Source of the DNA: Pseudodesulfovibrio indicus
Lineage (GTDB): Bacteria; Desulfobacterota; Desulfovibrionia; Desulfovibrionales; Desulfovibrionaceae
Assembly (NCBI RefSeq): GCF_001563225.1
Contig: NZ_CP014206.1
Location: 434,001 to 498,000, forward strand
Direction: 5' to 3'
Length of the DNA stretch: 64,000 bases
The translations under genes and the position numbers were made by a program. Below are positions 54,598 through 62,300 of the stretch, piece after piece; position 1 is the stretch's first letter; each line of letters begins with the position of its first letter. The notes below the pieces were generated by a model that was not told the DNA's origin, searched no databases, and saw nothing but the letters and a program-made list of their open reading frames with translations.

Positions 54598-55005
54598 ACC
54601 CACCGGTCTACGGCAGTGCGGGGCCGCTGTAAAGCGCCTGTGGCCAATTGTCGAAACCGCATGATATCGGATGGTTACCAGGCTGAACGGCTGAAAATCG
54701 CCGGATGGTCGAGCAACTATCGCCCAGCAGAGCCGTGCCCGGCCGGGCAGGATGAACACCGAATTTTCTTTGGAAAAAATACTGCCTTTTATTACAGGAC
54801 GTTAAAAATACAATCTCCCTGATTTCCTGTGGATCAATCAGATCGCATTGAATTTTTTTTAACATGGCCGATGTGAATAAGTATTTCCTAACGATATATT
54901 CATGGGCTACCGACATTTTTCCATCCGGCCACGGCGTAAGGCAAAACATCTGTTATCGCAACTTTTCAACAGTATAACCATCTGGTTTTAAACAAACAAT
55001 GTAAT
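54598..55005. other. AT-rich gene-free spacer
   Basis: Divergent spacer between the acetyltransferase and RTX-like genes, becoming very AT-rich after 54770. Apart from the promoter at 55006-55035 no coding or structural signal is convincing. Confidence 0.5.
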
Positions 55006-55035
55006 TTGACAAAAATAAAAGACGCCCCTTAGTAT
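55006..55035 (+). promoter_or_regulatory. Promoter of the RTX-like gene
   Basis: TTGACA (55006-55011) is a perfect -35 box; TAGTAT (55030-55035) follows after 18 nt, 45 nt before the start codon. Confidence 0.65.
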
Positions 55036-55079
55036 GGCTTCTCTCGTATTGTTTTCCCCAATCCACCCAGGAGGCGGCA

Positions 55080-57032
55080 GTGGCGGATACCCTCAGAGTG
55101 GCGCAGCCCGGGCCAGGCGCATCGAATTCCTATGGTTTGACCCCCGGCATTCCGGTGCGGTTCGACTTCGACCTGTCCGGAGCGGTCTTTGCCGCCTCGG
55201 GCGACGACCTGGTCATCGGTTGCCCGGATGGCGGCTGTGTGGTGCTCCGGGAGTATCTGGTTCTGGCCTCCGAGGGCGAGCTGCCCGTGTTCGAGCTGCT
55301 CAACGGCGAGCGGGTGCCGGGCGAGACCTATCTTTTCGCGTTCGCGCCCGACATGGGCCCGGAACCCGAACTGGAGACCAAGGCCGACGGCGCGGCCACG
55401 GGGTCCGGGTCCGGCGAGTACGCCGACGATCCCGGCTCGCTGGCCGACGGGCTGAACGCCGTGGGCGGCCAGGGCGACGCCTATTCGCCCCACGCAGCGC
55501 CTCCCCTGGTCCAGGGGATCTCGCCGCTGGGCGCGATAGACTCGCCCCTCGGCACGGAGACCGAGGCCGGGCCGACGGACGGCGGATCGACGGACGGTGG
55601 ATCGACGGACGGCGGATCGACGGACGGTGGATCGACGGACGGCGGGCCTCCGGGCAACCATGGCGGCGGCCCCGTATTCGAGGAACAGATGGACGTGCAG
55701 ATCCTGCTCAACCCCGGGTTCGAGGCCTCCGGATACAGGGGGTCCACCTGGGGCTATGTGGACGACCTGGGCAACTGGCGCAACCTTGGCGACGTGGACA
55801 ATCAGCTCTCTCCGCAATTCTTTTTCAGCCCCAAGACATCGGCCCTCAGATGCCCCCCCGCCCAAGACGACGGCGCCATGAAGACCTGGGGAACGGACAT
55901 GGACCAGAAACCCGAGGAGGGCGTTCGGCTCATGGAGCTGGACGCCAGGTCCGGCGCGGACGACACCCTGACCCAGGCCGTGGCCACTCAGGCGGGTCAG
56001 TCGGTCACGGTCACCTTCAGCTTCACCCCGCGCGCGGGCGAGGACGGCGAGTCCGGGCTCTCCTCCAACGACTTCAAGGTCACCCTGGGCGACCAGCTGG
56101 TGGCCGCCGTGACCTGGGACGCCGACTTCGGCGACGGGGCGTGGCTGGTCACTCTGGGCCACGGCGTGACCACCTCGGACGGCTCGGACCGGGACTTCCA
56201 TTTCACCAATGACGGGTATGTGGACGGGTCCGACGACGCGGCCACGGACTGGACCCGGCTCTCCTTCAACCTGACCGCCGACCGGGACCACGCCGAGCTG
56301 ACCTTCAGCGAGTACGCGGACCACAACGACGGGTACGGCACCCTGCTGGACTCCGTGAGCGTGGAGCGCGGTTTCGATTCCTACGTGGTGGGCGACTCCC
56401 AGGAGGGGCTCGAGTTCCTGGCCGGGACCGACGGCGACGACGCCCTGTTCGGTTCGCCGCGCGGGGTGGTGGACGGCACCGAAACCGGCATCTCCTTTGC
56501 CGAGGTCATCGACGGCGGGGACGGCGACGACGCCCTGTACGGGGGGCAAAACTTCCTGACCGTCCTGTCCGGCGGCGAGGGCGACGACTTCATCGTGGCC
56601 GGGCGACCCCTGACCCACGGCATGGAGGAGTCTCAGGACATGGACTCCGGCGTGGGCGTGAACCTGATCCTGCCCGGCAGCGGCAACGACTACATCCGGC
56701 TGGGCGACGGCGACGACGCCATCCTCCTCAACCGAGAGGCGCTGGTGAACGGCGAGACCCTGGTGGTGGAGGGGTTCGACCCCGGCTCGGGGCAGGGGAC
56801 GGCGGACCAGCTCTTCCTGGCCGACGGCCTGTCCGTGCTCGGCCCGGCCACCTACGGCGGCGACGGCATGCACCTGCTGGTGGGCGACGGGACCGCCTCA
56901 GTGGAGGTCACCCTGCTGGGGCTGGCCCCGACCTCCCTGGACAAGTTCCTGGTCACCGGCCCCGAGGCGGACATCCTCGACGACCAGGTCCAGCAGATCA
57001 TCGACTCCGGCGGCGCGGCCCTGCTGGCCTGA
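55080..57032 (+). CDS. Acidic exported RTX-like (hemolysin-type calcium-binding) protein
   Basis: 650 residues, very acidic, from the GTG at 55080 (AGGAGG 5 nt upstream). No Sec signal is present. The first 100 residues (VAQPGPGASNSYGLTPG... PDGGCVVLREYLVLA) look like the N-terminal module found on large type I-secreted adhesins of Desulfovibrio-like bacteria. A TDGGS linker repeat (about 165-189) precedes a beta-sandwich domain (about 200-440). RTX-type nonapeptides follow, such as GGDGDDALYGG and GGEGDDFIVAG. This suggests Ca2+-dependent folding after type I secretion. No ABC/HlyD/TolC secretion genes lie nearby. Confidence 0.82.
   Translation: MADTLRVAQPGPGASNSYGLTPGIPVRFDFDLSGAVFAASGDDLVIGCPDGGCVVLREYLVLASEGELPVFELLNGERVPGETYLFAFAPDMGPEPELETKADGAATGSGSGEYADDPGSLADGLNAVGGQGDAYSPHAAPPLVQGISPLGAIDSPLGTETEAGPTDGGSTDGGSTDGGSTDGGSTDGGPPGNHGGGPVFEEQMDVQILLNPGFEASGYRGSTWGYVDDLGNWRNLGDVDNQLSPQFFFSPKTSALRCPPAQDDGAMKTWGTDMDQKPEEGVRLMELDARSGADDTLTQAVATQAGQSVTVTFSFTPRAGEDGESGLSSNDFKVTLGDQLVAAVTWDADFGDGAWLVTLGHGVTTSDGSDRDFHFTNDGYVDGSDDAATDWTRLSFNLTADRDHAELTFSEYADHNDGYGTLLDSVSVERGFDSYVVGDSQEGLEFLAGTDGDDALFGSPRGVVDGTETGISFAEVIDGGDGDDALYGGQNFLTVLSGGEGDDFIVAGRPLTHGMEESQDMDSGVGVNLILPGSGNDYIRLGDGDDAILLNREALVNGETLVVEGFDPGSGQGTADQLFLADGLSVLGPATYGGDGMHLLVGDGTASVEVTLLGLAPTSLDKFLVTGPEADILDDQVQQIIDSGGAALLA
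55573..55647 (+). repeat. 15-bp tandem repeat encoding TDGGS linker
   Basis: Five units of the GACGGACGGCGGATC type in tandem within the RTX-like gene. The third base of one glycine codon alternates GGC/GGT from unit to unit, so the real period is 30 bp. Confidence 0.85.
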
Positions 57033-57057
57033 TCCCGGTTCTTTTTCGCAAACGAAG

Positions 57058-57095
57058 CGGCCCCGCCCGGATTGTCCGGGCGGGGCCGTTTGTCT
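57058..57095. terminator. Bidirectional terminator between RTX-like and SPFH genes
   Basis: A perfect 14-bp stem CGGCCCCGCCCGGA with its complement, TTG loop, followed by TTTGTCT on the plus strand. It lies between convergent stops. Confidence 0.8.
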
Positions 57096-57109
57096 GCTGC
57101 CGCGTGCGG

Positions 57110-58084
57110 CTACTCGGCGGGGACGGCGGGCCCTTGGCCCTTGCCTTGGCAACGCCGGGAGGTGTTCTTGATGATCTCGGTGGCCGCGGCGACCATGCCG
57201 CCCATGTCGGCCATGTCCGCCGGGATGATCATGGTGTTGTTGGTCTTGGCCAACCTGCCGAATTCCTCGATGTACTGCTGGGCGACCTTGAGCCGCATGG
57301 CCTCGTCGCCGCCCGGCAGGGTGACCGCCTCGGCCACTCTGCGGATGCCTTCGGCCGTGGCTTCGGCCACCAGGGTGATCTCGCGGGCGCGGCCCTCGGC
57401 CTCGTTGATCCGCTTCTGCTTCTCGCCCTCGGAGACGAGCACCGATTCCTGCCGGATGCCCTCGGAGCGGTTGATGCGGGACTGGCGGTCGCCCTCGGAA
57501 AGGGCAATCTCGGCGCGCTTCTCGCGTTCGGCCTTCATCTGCTGCTCCATGGCGTTCATGACCGTGGAGGGCGGGGTGATGTCCTTGATCTCGTAGCGCA
57601 TGACCTTGACGCCCCACTCCTGGGCCGCCTCGTCCACGGCCTGGACCACCGAGGCGTTGATGGTCTCGCGTTCCTCGAAGGTCTTGTCCAGGTCGATCTT
57701 GCCGATGGCCGAGCGCAGGGAAGTCTGGGCCAGCTGGGAGGCCGCGATGTAGTAGTTCTCGATGCCGTAGGAGGACATCATGGCGTCGACGACCCGGATG
57801 TAGAGCACGCCGTCGATGGTCACGGACACGTTGTCGCGGGTGATGCAGGTCTGGGCCGGGACGTCCATGACCTCTTCCTTGAGGCTCCGCTTGTAGGCGA
57901 TCTTGTCGATGAAGGGGATGAGGATATGCAGCCCGGCCCCGATGGTTTTCGAATACTTGCCCAGCCGCTCGATCACGAAGTGGCTCTTCTGGGGCACGAC
58001 CACGGCGGTCTTGATGATCAGGACAACCAGCACCAGAACAAAGGCCAGTGCGGTTATCAGGGATGTCATGGTTGCGGGATCCAT
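57110..58084 (-). CDS. SPFH/stomatin-prohibitin family protein (QmcA-like)
   Basis: 324 residues. One N-terminal membrane helix (about 9-30) leads into an SPFH domain (VPQKSHFVIERLGKYSKTIGAGLHILIPFID, about 31-190) and a long charged coiled coil (about 190-265) rich in EAE/REI repeats. It organises membrane microdomains and is commonly paired with an NfeD protein. AAGGAG lies 7 nt before the ATG; the nfeD stop is 1 nt upstream. Confidence 0.93.
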   Translation of the reverse strand: MDPATMTSLITALAFVLVLVVLIIKTAVVVPQKSHFVIERLGKYSKTIGAGLHILIPFIDKIAYKRSLKEEVMDVPAQTCITRDNVSVTIDGVLYIRVVDAMMSSYGIENYYIAASQLAQTSLRSAIGKIDLDKTFEERETINASVVQAVDEAAQEWGVKVMRYEIKDITPPSTVMNAMEQQMKAEREKRAEIALSEGDRQSRINRSEGIRQESVLVSEGEKQKRINEAEGRAREITLVAEATAEGIRRVAEAVTLPGGDEAMRLKVAQQYIEEFGRLAKTNNTMIIPADMADMGGMVAAATEIIKNTSRRCQGKGQGPAVPAE

Positions 58085-58085
58085 A

Positions 58086-58547
58086 TTAAAGCTCCTTTTC
58101 CACCACGAAGGTGTTGGCGTCCTTTTCGTCGCGCTTGACGATGCGGACCATGGAGCCGGCCTCCACGGATTCCGCGCTCCGGGCGGTCCAGAACGACCCC
58201 TGGAACTTGATCCTGCCGGGCCGGCTGGGCGAGATGGCTTCGCTGACCTCGGCCAGGGAGCCCGCCGGGTCCGCGCCCGCGTCCTCGTCCCCGGCCTCCT
58301 GGCCGGAGAAGGTCGAGGCCATGACCCGCCGGAGCAGGACGATGAGGACCACGGAGGAGACCCCGAAGACCACGAGCTGCACCGGGACCGAGGCCCCGAA
58401 AAAGGCCGTGCCCCCGGCGATGAGCGCGCCGATGCCGAAGAAGATGATGATGAAGGCGGGCACCACCAGCTCGGCGAGGATGAAGACCACGCCGATGCCG
58501 AGCCAGATGAGCCACTGCATGTTTTCCGCCGACAAGAGTTGTTCCAT
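58086..58547 (-). CDS. NfeD-like membrane protein
   Basis: 153 residues with three N-terminal membrane helices (LIWLGIGVVFILAELVVPAF, IIIFFGIGALIAGGTAFF, VQLVVFGVSSVVLIVLL) and a C-terminal OB-fold (GSFWTARSAESVEAGSMVRIV). This short NfeD form lacks the ClpP-like protease. Start ATG 58547 with GGAGGT upstream; an ATG at 58568 would add seven residues. Partner of the SPFH protein. Confidence 0.9.
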   Translation of the reverse strand: MEQLLSAENMQWLIWLGIGVVFILAELVVPAFIIIFFGIGALIAGGTAFFGASVPVQLVVFGVSSVVLIVLLRRVMASTFSGQEAGDEDAGADPAGSLAEVSEAISPSRPGRIKFQGSFWTARSAESVEAGSMVRIVKRDEKDANTFVVEKEL

Positions 58548-58631
58548 GGGACCTCCAGGTTCAGTCATGAAACTACCGGGTTCGTCCGGTTTTGTCGATA
58601 CGGACGAACGCTTGGCCCGCGAATGCGCCTC

Positions 58632-59063
58632 CTAGCCGCCGAGGATCTCGATCCGGTCCCCCGGACGGACCTCGCCGCCTCGGACCACCCGCCCGAACAC
58701 GCCCTCCTTGGGCATGATGCAATAGCCTACCTGCTTGCGGATGGCGCACCCGTGGTGGCAGGTCTTGCCGATCTGGGTGATCTCCAGCTCGGCCCCGCCC
58801 ACGGCCAGGCGCATGCCGGGCGCAAGCTCCGACGCCGCGATCCCGGTGGTTGTTATGTTCTCGGCGAAATCCCCGGCCTTGAGAGTGGCCAGCTCCTTTT
58901 TCATGTCCTCGATACGCTCGAACGCCAGCAGGCTGACCTGCCGCTCGCTGCCGCCGTGGGCGTCGTTCTCCACGCCGTGATCCTCCACCAGGGTGATGGA
59001 TTCGACTTCGTGCTTCTTCTCGCCTTTCCGGTCGCTGATGTTGACCGCCTGTACGGTTCCCAT
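58632..59063 (-). CDS. MOSC domain protein
   Basis: 143 residues, a stand-alone MOSC beta-barrel. The conserved cysteine region reads IGKTCHHGCAI, and the family start GTVQAVNISDRKGEKKHEV is present. MOSC proteins are linked to sulfur transfer to molybdenum or tungsten cofactors; the aldehyde oxidoreductase in this window would be a possible client (speculation). AGGA precedes the ATG at 59063. Confidence 0.9.
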   Translation of the reverse strand: MGTVQAVNISDRKGEKKHEVESITLVEDHGVENDAHGGSERQVSLLAFERIEDMKKELATLKAGDFAENITTTGIAASELAPGMRLAVGGAELEITQIGKTCHHGCAIRKQVGYCIMPKEGVFGRVVRGGEVRPGDRIEILGG

Positions 59064-59100
59064 GGGGTCCTCCTAGGGTTTTATTCCATACCTTAACGGT

Positions 59101-59132
59101 ATGAATAGTATTCATCGGGAGGGAAAAGGCAA
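59101..59132 (-). promoter_or_regulatory. Promoter and overlapping palindromic operator of the MOSC gene
   Basis: On the minus strand, TTGCCT (59132-59127) and TACTAT (59110-59105) are 16 nt apart. The -10 box is the centre of a perfect palindrome ATGAATAGTATTCAT (59101-59115). A second small inverted repeat CATACC/GGTATG lies at 59087-59103. This is the layout of a repressed promoter; regulator unknown. Confidence 0.5.
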
Positions 59133-59250
59133 CCCCCGGCCGTTTGCCCTGCATTCCGCACAGGATGTGCAAAAAGCGGTATTGCGCTGACCAGGGGTCT
59201 GGGCTAGGGTGCATTCGTTTCACCAAACAGATCCGAACCCATCGAAAAGC

Positions 59251-59709
59251 ATGAAACTCCACATAATCCTCGCAGCATTCATCCTCCTGACGCTCGGGCT
59301 GTCCGCCCTCCCCGCGCAGGCCCAGGACCGGGACTACCTGTCCATGATGGCCCAGGAGTCCGAGATCAAGGCCATCGCCACCGTGAGCCGGGTGCAGGTC
59401 ATGGGCAACAACGCCGACGGCACCCTCAAGAACGTGACCTTCAAGAACGTGTACGCCATCACGCCCTACGTGCCCCAGACCTTTGTCGGCGGGTGCAAGA
59501 CCCTGGAGAGCAACTGGCAGAAACGGGCCGAGGGCATGGTCTACTTCAACCCCAAGCCGGGCCAGAAGGTGTTCGTCACCGTGACCTCCAACGGCGGGGC
59601 CATCACCAGCCTGACCCCCATCTCCGCCGCCCTGGACCACGTGGTGCGCAACGAGCCGCACCGGCTGACCTACGCCCACGGCAAGGCGTCCATCCTGCCC
59701 CGCGACTGA
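59251..59709 (+). CDS. Small exported protein of unknown function
   Basis: 152 residues with a signal peptide (IILAAFILLTLGLSALPAQA). The mature part is beta-rich with YVPQTFVGGCKTLE and KPGQKVFVTVTSNGGAITSLTP and a single cysteine. I do not recognise the family. The ATG at 59251 gives the signal peptide directly; the 42-nt longer reading is less likely. Confidence 0.7.
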   Translation: MKLHIILAAFILLTLGLSALPAQAQDRDYLSMMAQESEIKAIATVSRVQVMGNNADGTLKNVTFKNVYAITPYVPQTFVGGCKTLESNWQKRAEGMVYFNPKPGQKVFVTVTSNGGAITSLTPISAALDHVVRNEPHRLTYAHGKASILPRD

Positions 59710-59742
59710 TCCCTTTTTTTCGTCCTTTTCCCGGACCGGGAC

Positions 59743-59775
59743 TTGACTTCGGCTGACGCTTGGCTATATTGCCAA
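59743..59775 (+). promoter_or_regulatory. arsR promoter with overlapping operator 1
   Basis: -35 TTGACT (59743-59748), 16 nt, -10 TATATT (59765-59770). The inverted repeat TTGGCTATATTGCCAA (59760-59775) encloses the -10 box, as expected for autorepression by the adjacent ArsR protein. Confidence 0.75.
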
Positions 59776-59796
59776 ATGTAGACCATGGAGGAACCG

Positions 59797-60099
59797 ATGG
59801 AAGACATTCTGCTGGCCGACCGATTCGAAGAGCGGGCCAAGGTGGTCAAGGCAATGGCCCACCCGTCCCGGCTGATGGTGATCGACGAGCTCTCGCGCGG
59901 GGAGCGGTGCGTCTGCGACCTGCGCGACCTGGTGGGCGCGGACCTGTCCACGGTGTCCAAGCACCTCTCCGTGCTCAAGCGCGCGGGCATCGTGGAGGAC
60001 GAGCGGCGCGGCAAGCAGATCTACTACCGGCTGCGCGTGCCCTGCGTGATCAATTTCTTCCACTGCATCGAGTCCGTTATCGAGGCCGGCCGCAAATAG
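59797..60099 (+). CDS. ArsR/SmtB family metalloregulator
   Basis: 100 residues, a winged-helix repressor. The recognition helix is LSTVSKHLSVLKRAGIVEDE. The metal/metalloid motif is RCVCDL (two cysteines flanking a valine, alpha-3 site of ArsR/CadC types). Start at ATG 59797 because GGAGG lies 5 nt upstream; an ATG at 59785 is poorer. It should bind the two TTGGC-N6-GCCAA sites that precede it and the permease gene and be released by As(III), Sb(III) or a thiophilic metal. Confidence 0.92.
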   Translation: MEDILLADRFEERAKVVKAMAHPSRLMVIDELSRGERCVCDLRDLVGADLSTVSKHLSVLKRAGIVEDERRGKQIYYRLRVPCVINFFHCIESVIEAGRK

Positions 60100-60143
60100 G
60101 GGACGCCCCTGCCCGGCGAACCGCTTTTTTTTTGGAACAACAC

Positions 60144-60159
60144 TTGGCGAATTTGCCAA
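60144..60159 (+). promoter_or_regulatory. ArsR operator 2, upstream of the permease
   Basis: TTGGCGAATTTGCCAA has the same arms and spacing as the arsR operator, 11 nt before the permease start codon. It implies a second regulated promoter or a transcription roadblock. Confidence 0.7.
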
Positions 60160-60170
60160 TCGAGGGGATC

Positions 60171-61247
60171 ATGAACAAGTCAGACAACATTTCCTGTAGT
60201 TGCGGGGCCGAACCGCGCAAGGCGGGCGGTGCCGGGCTGGGCCGCATCCTGCTCCTGCAACTGCTGGCGCTGGGCGCGTGGTACGCGCTCTATTCGCAGC
60301 TGCTGCCCTTTTCCGAGTGGTTCGCCTATGCCCTGCTCGGGCTCGACCCTGCGAGCCATCTTGGCTCCGCCGTCCAGTTCTTCGTCTACGACACGCCCAA
60401 GGTGCTCATGCTCCTGCTGCTGGTGGTCTACGGCGTGGGCATCCTGCGCTCCTTCGTGACCGTCAACTGGACTCGCTCCTTCCTGGCCGGAAAACGGGAG
60501 TCGGCGGGCAACGTCATGGCCGCGCTGCTCGGCGTGGTCACCCCGTTCTGCTCCTGCTCGGCCGTGCCGCTGTTCATCGGGTTCATGACCGCGGGCATCC
60601 CGCTGGGCGTGACCTTCTCCTTCCTCATCGCCGCGCCCATGGTCAACGAGATCGCCCTGGTCCTGCTCTACGGGCTGCTCGGCTGGAAGATCGCGGCGCT
60701 CTATTTCGCCACGGGCATAGGAATCGCCATCGTGGCGGGCTGGGTCATGGGCCGCATGCGCCTTGAGCCCTACGTCGAGGACTGGGTGCGCGAGATCCGC
60801 GCGGGCCAGGCCGCGGACGACCCGTCCATGACCTGGAAGGACCGCTTCGCCTACGCGCTCGACTCCGTGCGCGACATCGTGGGCCGGGTCTGGAAGTTCG
60901 TCATCCTGGGCATCGCGGCGGGCGCGGCCATCCACGGCTACGTGCCCGAGGGCCAGCTGGCCGGGATCATGGGCAGCGAGGCGTGGTGGTCCGTGCCCCT
61001 GTCCGTGCTGCTCGGCATCCCCATGTACACCAACGCGGCGGGCGTCATCCCGGTGGTCGAGGCGCTGCTCGGCAAGGGCGCGGCGCTCGGCACCACGCTG
61101 GCCTTCATGATGTCGGTCATCGCCCTCTCCTTCCCGGAGATGGTCATCCTGCGCAAGGTGCTCAAGCCGAGGCTCATCGGGGCGTTCATCCTGGTGGTCG
61201 GCTGCGGCATCCTCGTTGTGGGCTATCTTTTCAACGCCATTATCTAA
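60171..61247 (+). CDS. ArsP/DUF318 family permease
   Basis: 358 residues, about eight to ten membrane helices, PF03773-like. Typical motifs are TPFCSCSAVPLFIGF (three cysteines, about 125-140), AAPMVNEIALVLLYG and GIPMYTNAAGVIPVVEALLGKG. Related ArsP proteins export trivalent organoarsenicals. The N-terminus carries CSCGAEPRK, a possible extra metal site. GAGGGG precedes the ATG. First gene of a five-gene run under ArsR. Confidence 0.9.
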   Translation: MNKSDNISCSCGAEPRKAGGAGLGRILLLQLLALGAWYALYSQLLPFSEWFAYALLGLDPASHLGSAVQFFVYDTPKVLMLLLLVVYGVGILRSFVTVNWTRSFLAGKRESAGNVMAALLGVVTPFCSCSAVPLFIGFMTAGIPLGVTFSFLIAAPMVNEIALVLLYGLLGWKIAALYFATGIGIAIVAGWVMGRMRLEPYVEDWVREIRAGQAADDPSMTWKDRFAYALDSVRDIVGRVWKFVILGIAAGAAIHGYVPEGQLAGIMGSEAWWSVPLSVLLGIPMYTNAAGVIPVVEALLGKGAALGTTLAFMMSVIALSFPEMVILRKVLKPRLIGAFILVVGCGILVVGYLFNAII

Positions 61248-61261
61248 CCAAGGAGTTACAC

Positions 61262-61492
61262 ATGAAAATTCTGGTCATGGGCCCCGGCTGTCCCAAGTGC
61301 GAACAGGCCGAAAAGACCGTGCGCGAGGCCGTTGCCGAAGCGGGCGTCGAAGCGGACATCGAGAAGGTCAAGGATTTCCAGGAGATCGCCAAGCACGGCG
61401 TGTTCGCCACCCCGGCGGTGGTCATCGACGGCGAGGTCAAGGTGGTGGGCAAGGCCCCGTCCAAGAAAGAAGTCCTGGGCTGGTTGAAGTAA
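61262..61492 (+). CDS. Small thioredoxin/glutaredoxin-like protein (CPKC)
   Basis: 76 residues, the redox-active disulfide protein 2 type. Active site GPGCPKCEQAE and the cis-proline in FATPAVVID are intact. AAGGAG precedes the ATG. Proteins of this type commonly accompany DUF318 permeases. Cytoplasmic. Confidence 0.92.
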   Translation: MKILVMGPGCPKCEQAEKTVREAVAEAGVEADIEKVKDFQEIAKHGVFATPAVVIDGEVKVVGKAPSKKEVLGWLK

Positions 61493-61514
61493 CCTCGAAA
61501 CAAGGAAGTGGATC

Positions 61515-61889
61515 ATGTCCGATTGTGGTTGTGCGTGTGGTGCGGCCCCGATATTCGTGTTCGCCTGCTCCGGAGCGGCCGACGTGGGCGAGGTGGCGGA
61601 TCAGGCGGCCCGCGCCCTCTCCCGCCAAGGCGCGCTGAAGATGTTCTGCCTGGCCGGGATCGGCGGCAGGGTGTCCGGCATCGTCAAGTCCACCGAAGCG
61701 GCCCAGCGGGTGGTGGCCATTGACGGCTGCCCGCTGAACTGCGCCAAAAAGACCCTGGAGGAAGCCGGATTCACCGAATTCGAGCACTTCCAGCTGGACG
61801 GCCTGGGGCTCAAGAAAGGCGAATCCCCGGCCACCCCCGAAAACATCGAAACCGTGGTCCGGGCGGTCTCTCAACGACTCCAAGGATGA
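61515..61889 (+). CDS. DGC-type putative zinc-binding protein
   Basis: 124 residues. Contains the DGCPLNCAKKTLEEAG motif that names the family and an N-terminal CGCAC cluster; further cysteines occur in FACSGAADVG and MFCLAGIGG. AAGGAAG precedes the ATG. Metal-binding role inferred from the cysteines and the ArsR context. Confidence 0.88.
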   Translation: MSDCGCACGAAPIFVFACSGAADVGEVADQAARALSRQGALKMFCLAGIGGRVSGIVKSTEAAQRVVAIDGCPLNCAKKTLEEAGFTEFEHFQLDGLGLKKGESPATPENIETVVRAVSQRLQG

Positions 61890-61893
61890 CCCC

Positions 61894-62298
61894 GTGCGTA
61901 AACTGATAACCGCCCTGCTTCTCTGCCTGGCCCTGACGTTCCTGTCCCAAACCGCCCGGGCCGGGGAGCCCACGGCCGCGGACCTGATCTCCGGCGCGCC
62001 CCAGGCGCTGCCGGTGCCGGGACGGGTCACCATGGTGGACCTCGGCGCCCACGCCTGCATTCCCTGCAAGATGATGACGCCGATCATAGAGGAGCTGTCC
62101 AGGGAGTATGAGGGGAAGGTTGCCATCGCCTTCATCGACGTCTGGAAACACCATGACGAGGTCGCCAAATACGGCATCAGGGCGATCCCCACCCAGATAT
62201 TCTACGACGCCCGGGGCAAGGAGCGATTCCGGCACATCGGGTTCATGGACAAGGAGAGCATCAAGGCCAAGCTGACCGAGCTCGGCGCTGCGGATTGA
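61894..62298 (+). CDS. Exported thioredoxin
   Basis: 134 residues from the GTG at 61894 (AAGGAT upstream, 4 nt after the previous stop). Signal peptide ITALLLCLALTFLSQTARAG, then a thioredoxin fold with the CIPC active site (HACIPCKMMTPI) and cis-proline IPTQIF. It probably works in the periplasm and is kept reduced by the CcdA protein encoded next. Confidence 0.92.
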   Translation: MRKLITALLLCLALTFLSQTARAGEPTAADLISGAPQALPVPGRVTMVDLGAHACIPCKMMTPIIEELSREYEGKVAIAFIDVWKHHDEVAKYGIRAIPTQIFYDARGKERFRHIGFMDKESIKAKLTELGAAD

Positions 62299-62300
62299 GC

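Noticed and set aside
50417-54600. Prophage or genomic island
   Set aside because: Only one transposase relic and a composition drop are present. No integrase, phage structural gene or att repeats, so only a small acquired patch is supported.
54608-54949. 113-codon minus-strand frame in the AT-rich spacer before the RTX-like gene
   Set aside because: No ribosome-binding site, no domain, and it overlaps the upstream region of the CAT-like gene.
55573-55647. Possible CRISPR array
   Set aside because: Units are 15 bp, directly abutting, in frame and encode TDGGS; there are no spacers. No other CRISPR-like repeat was seen in the window.
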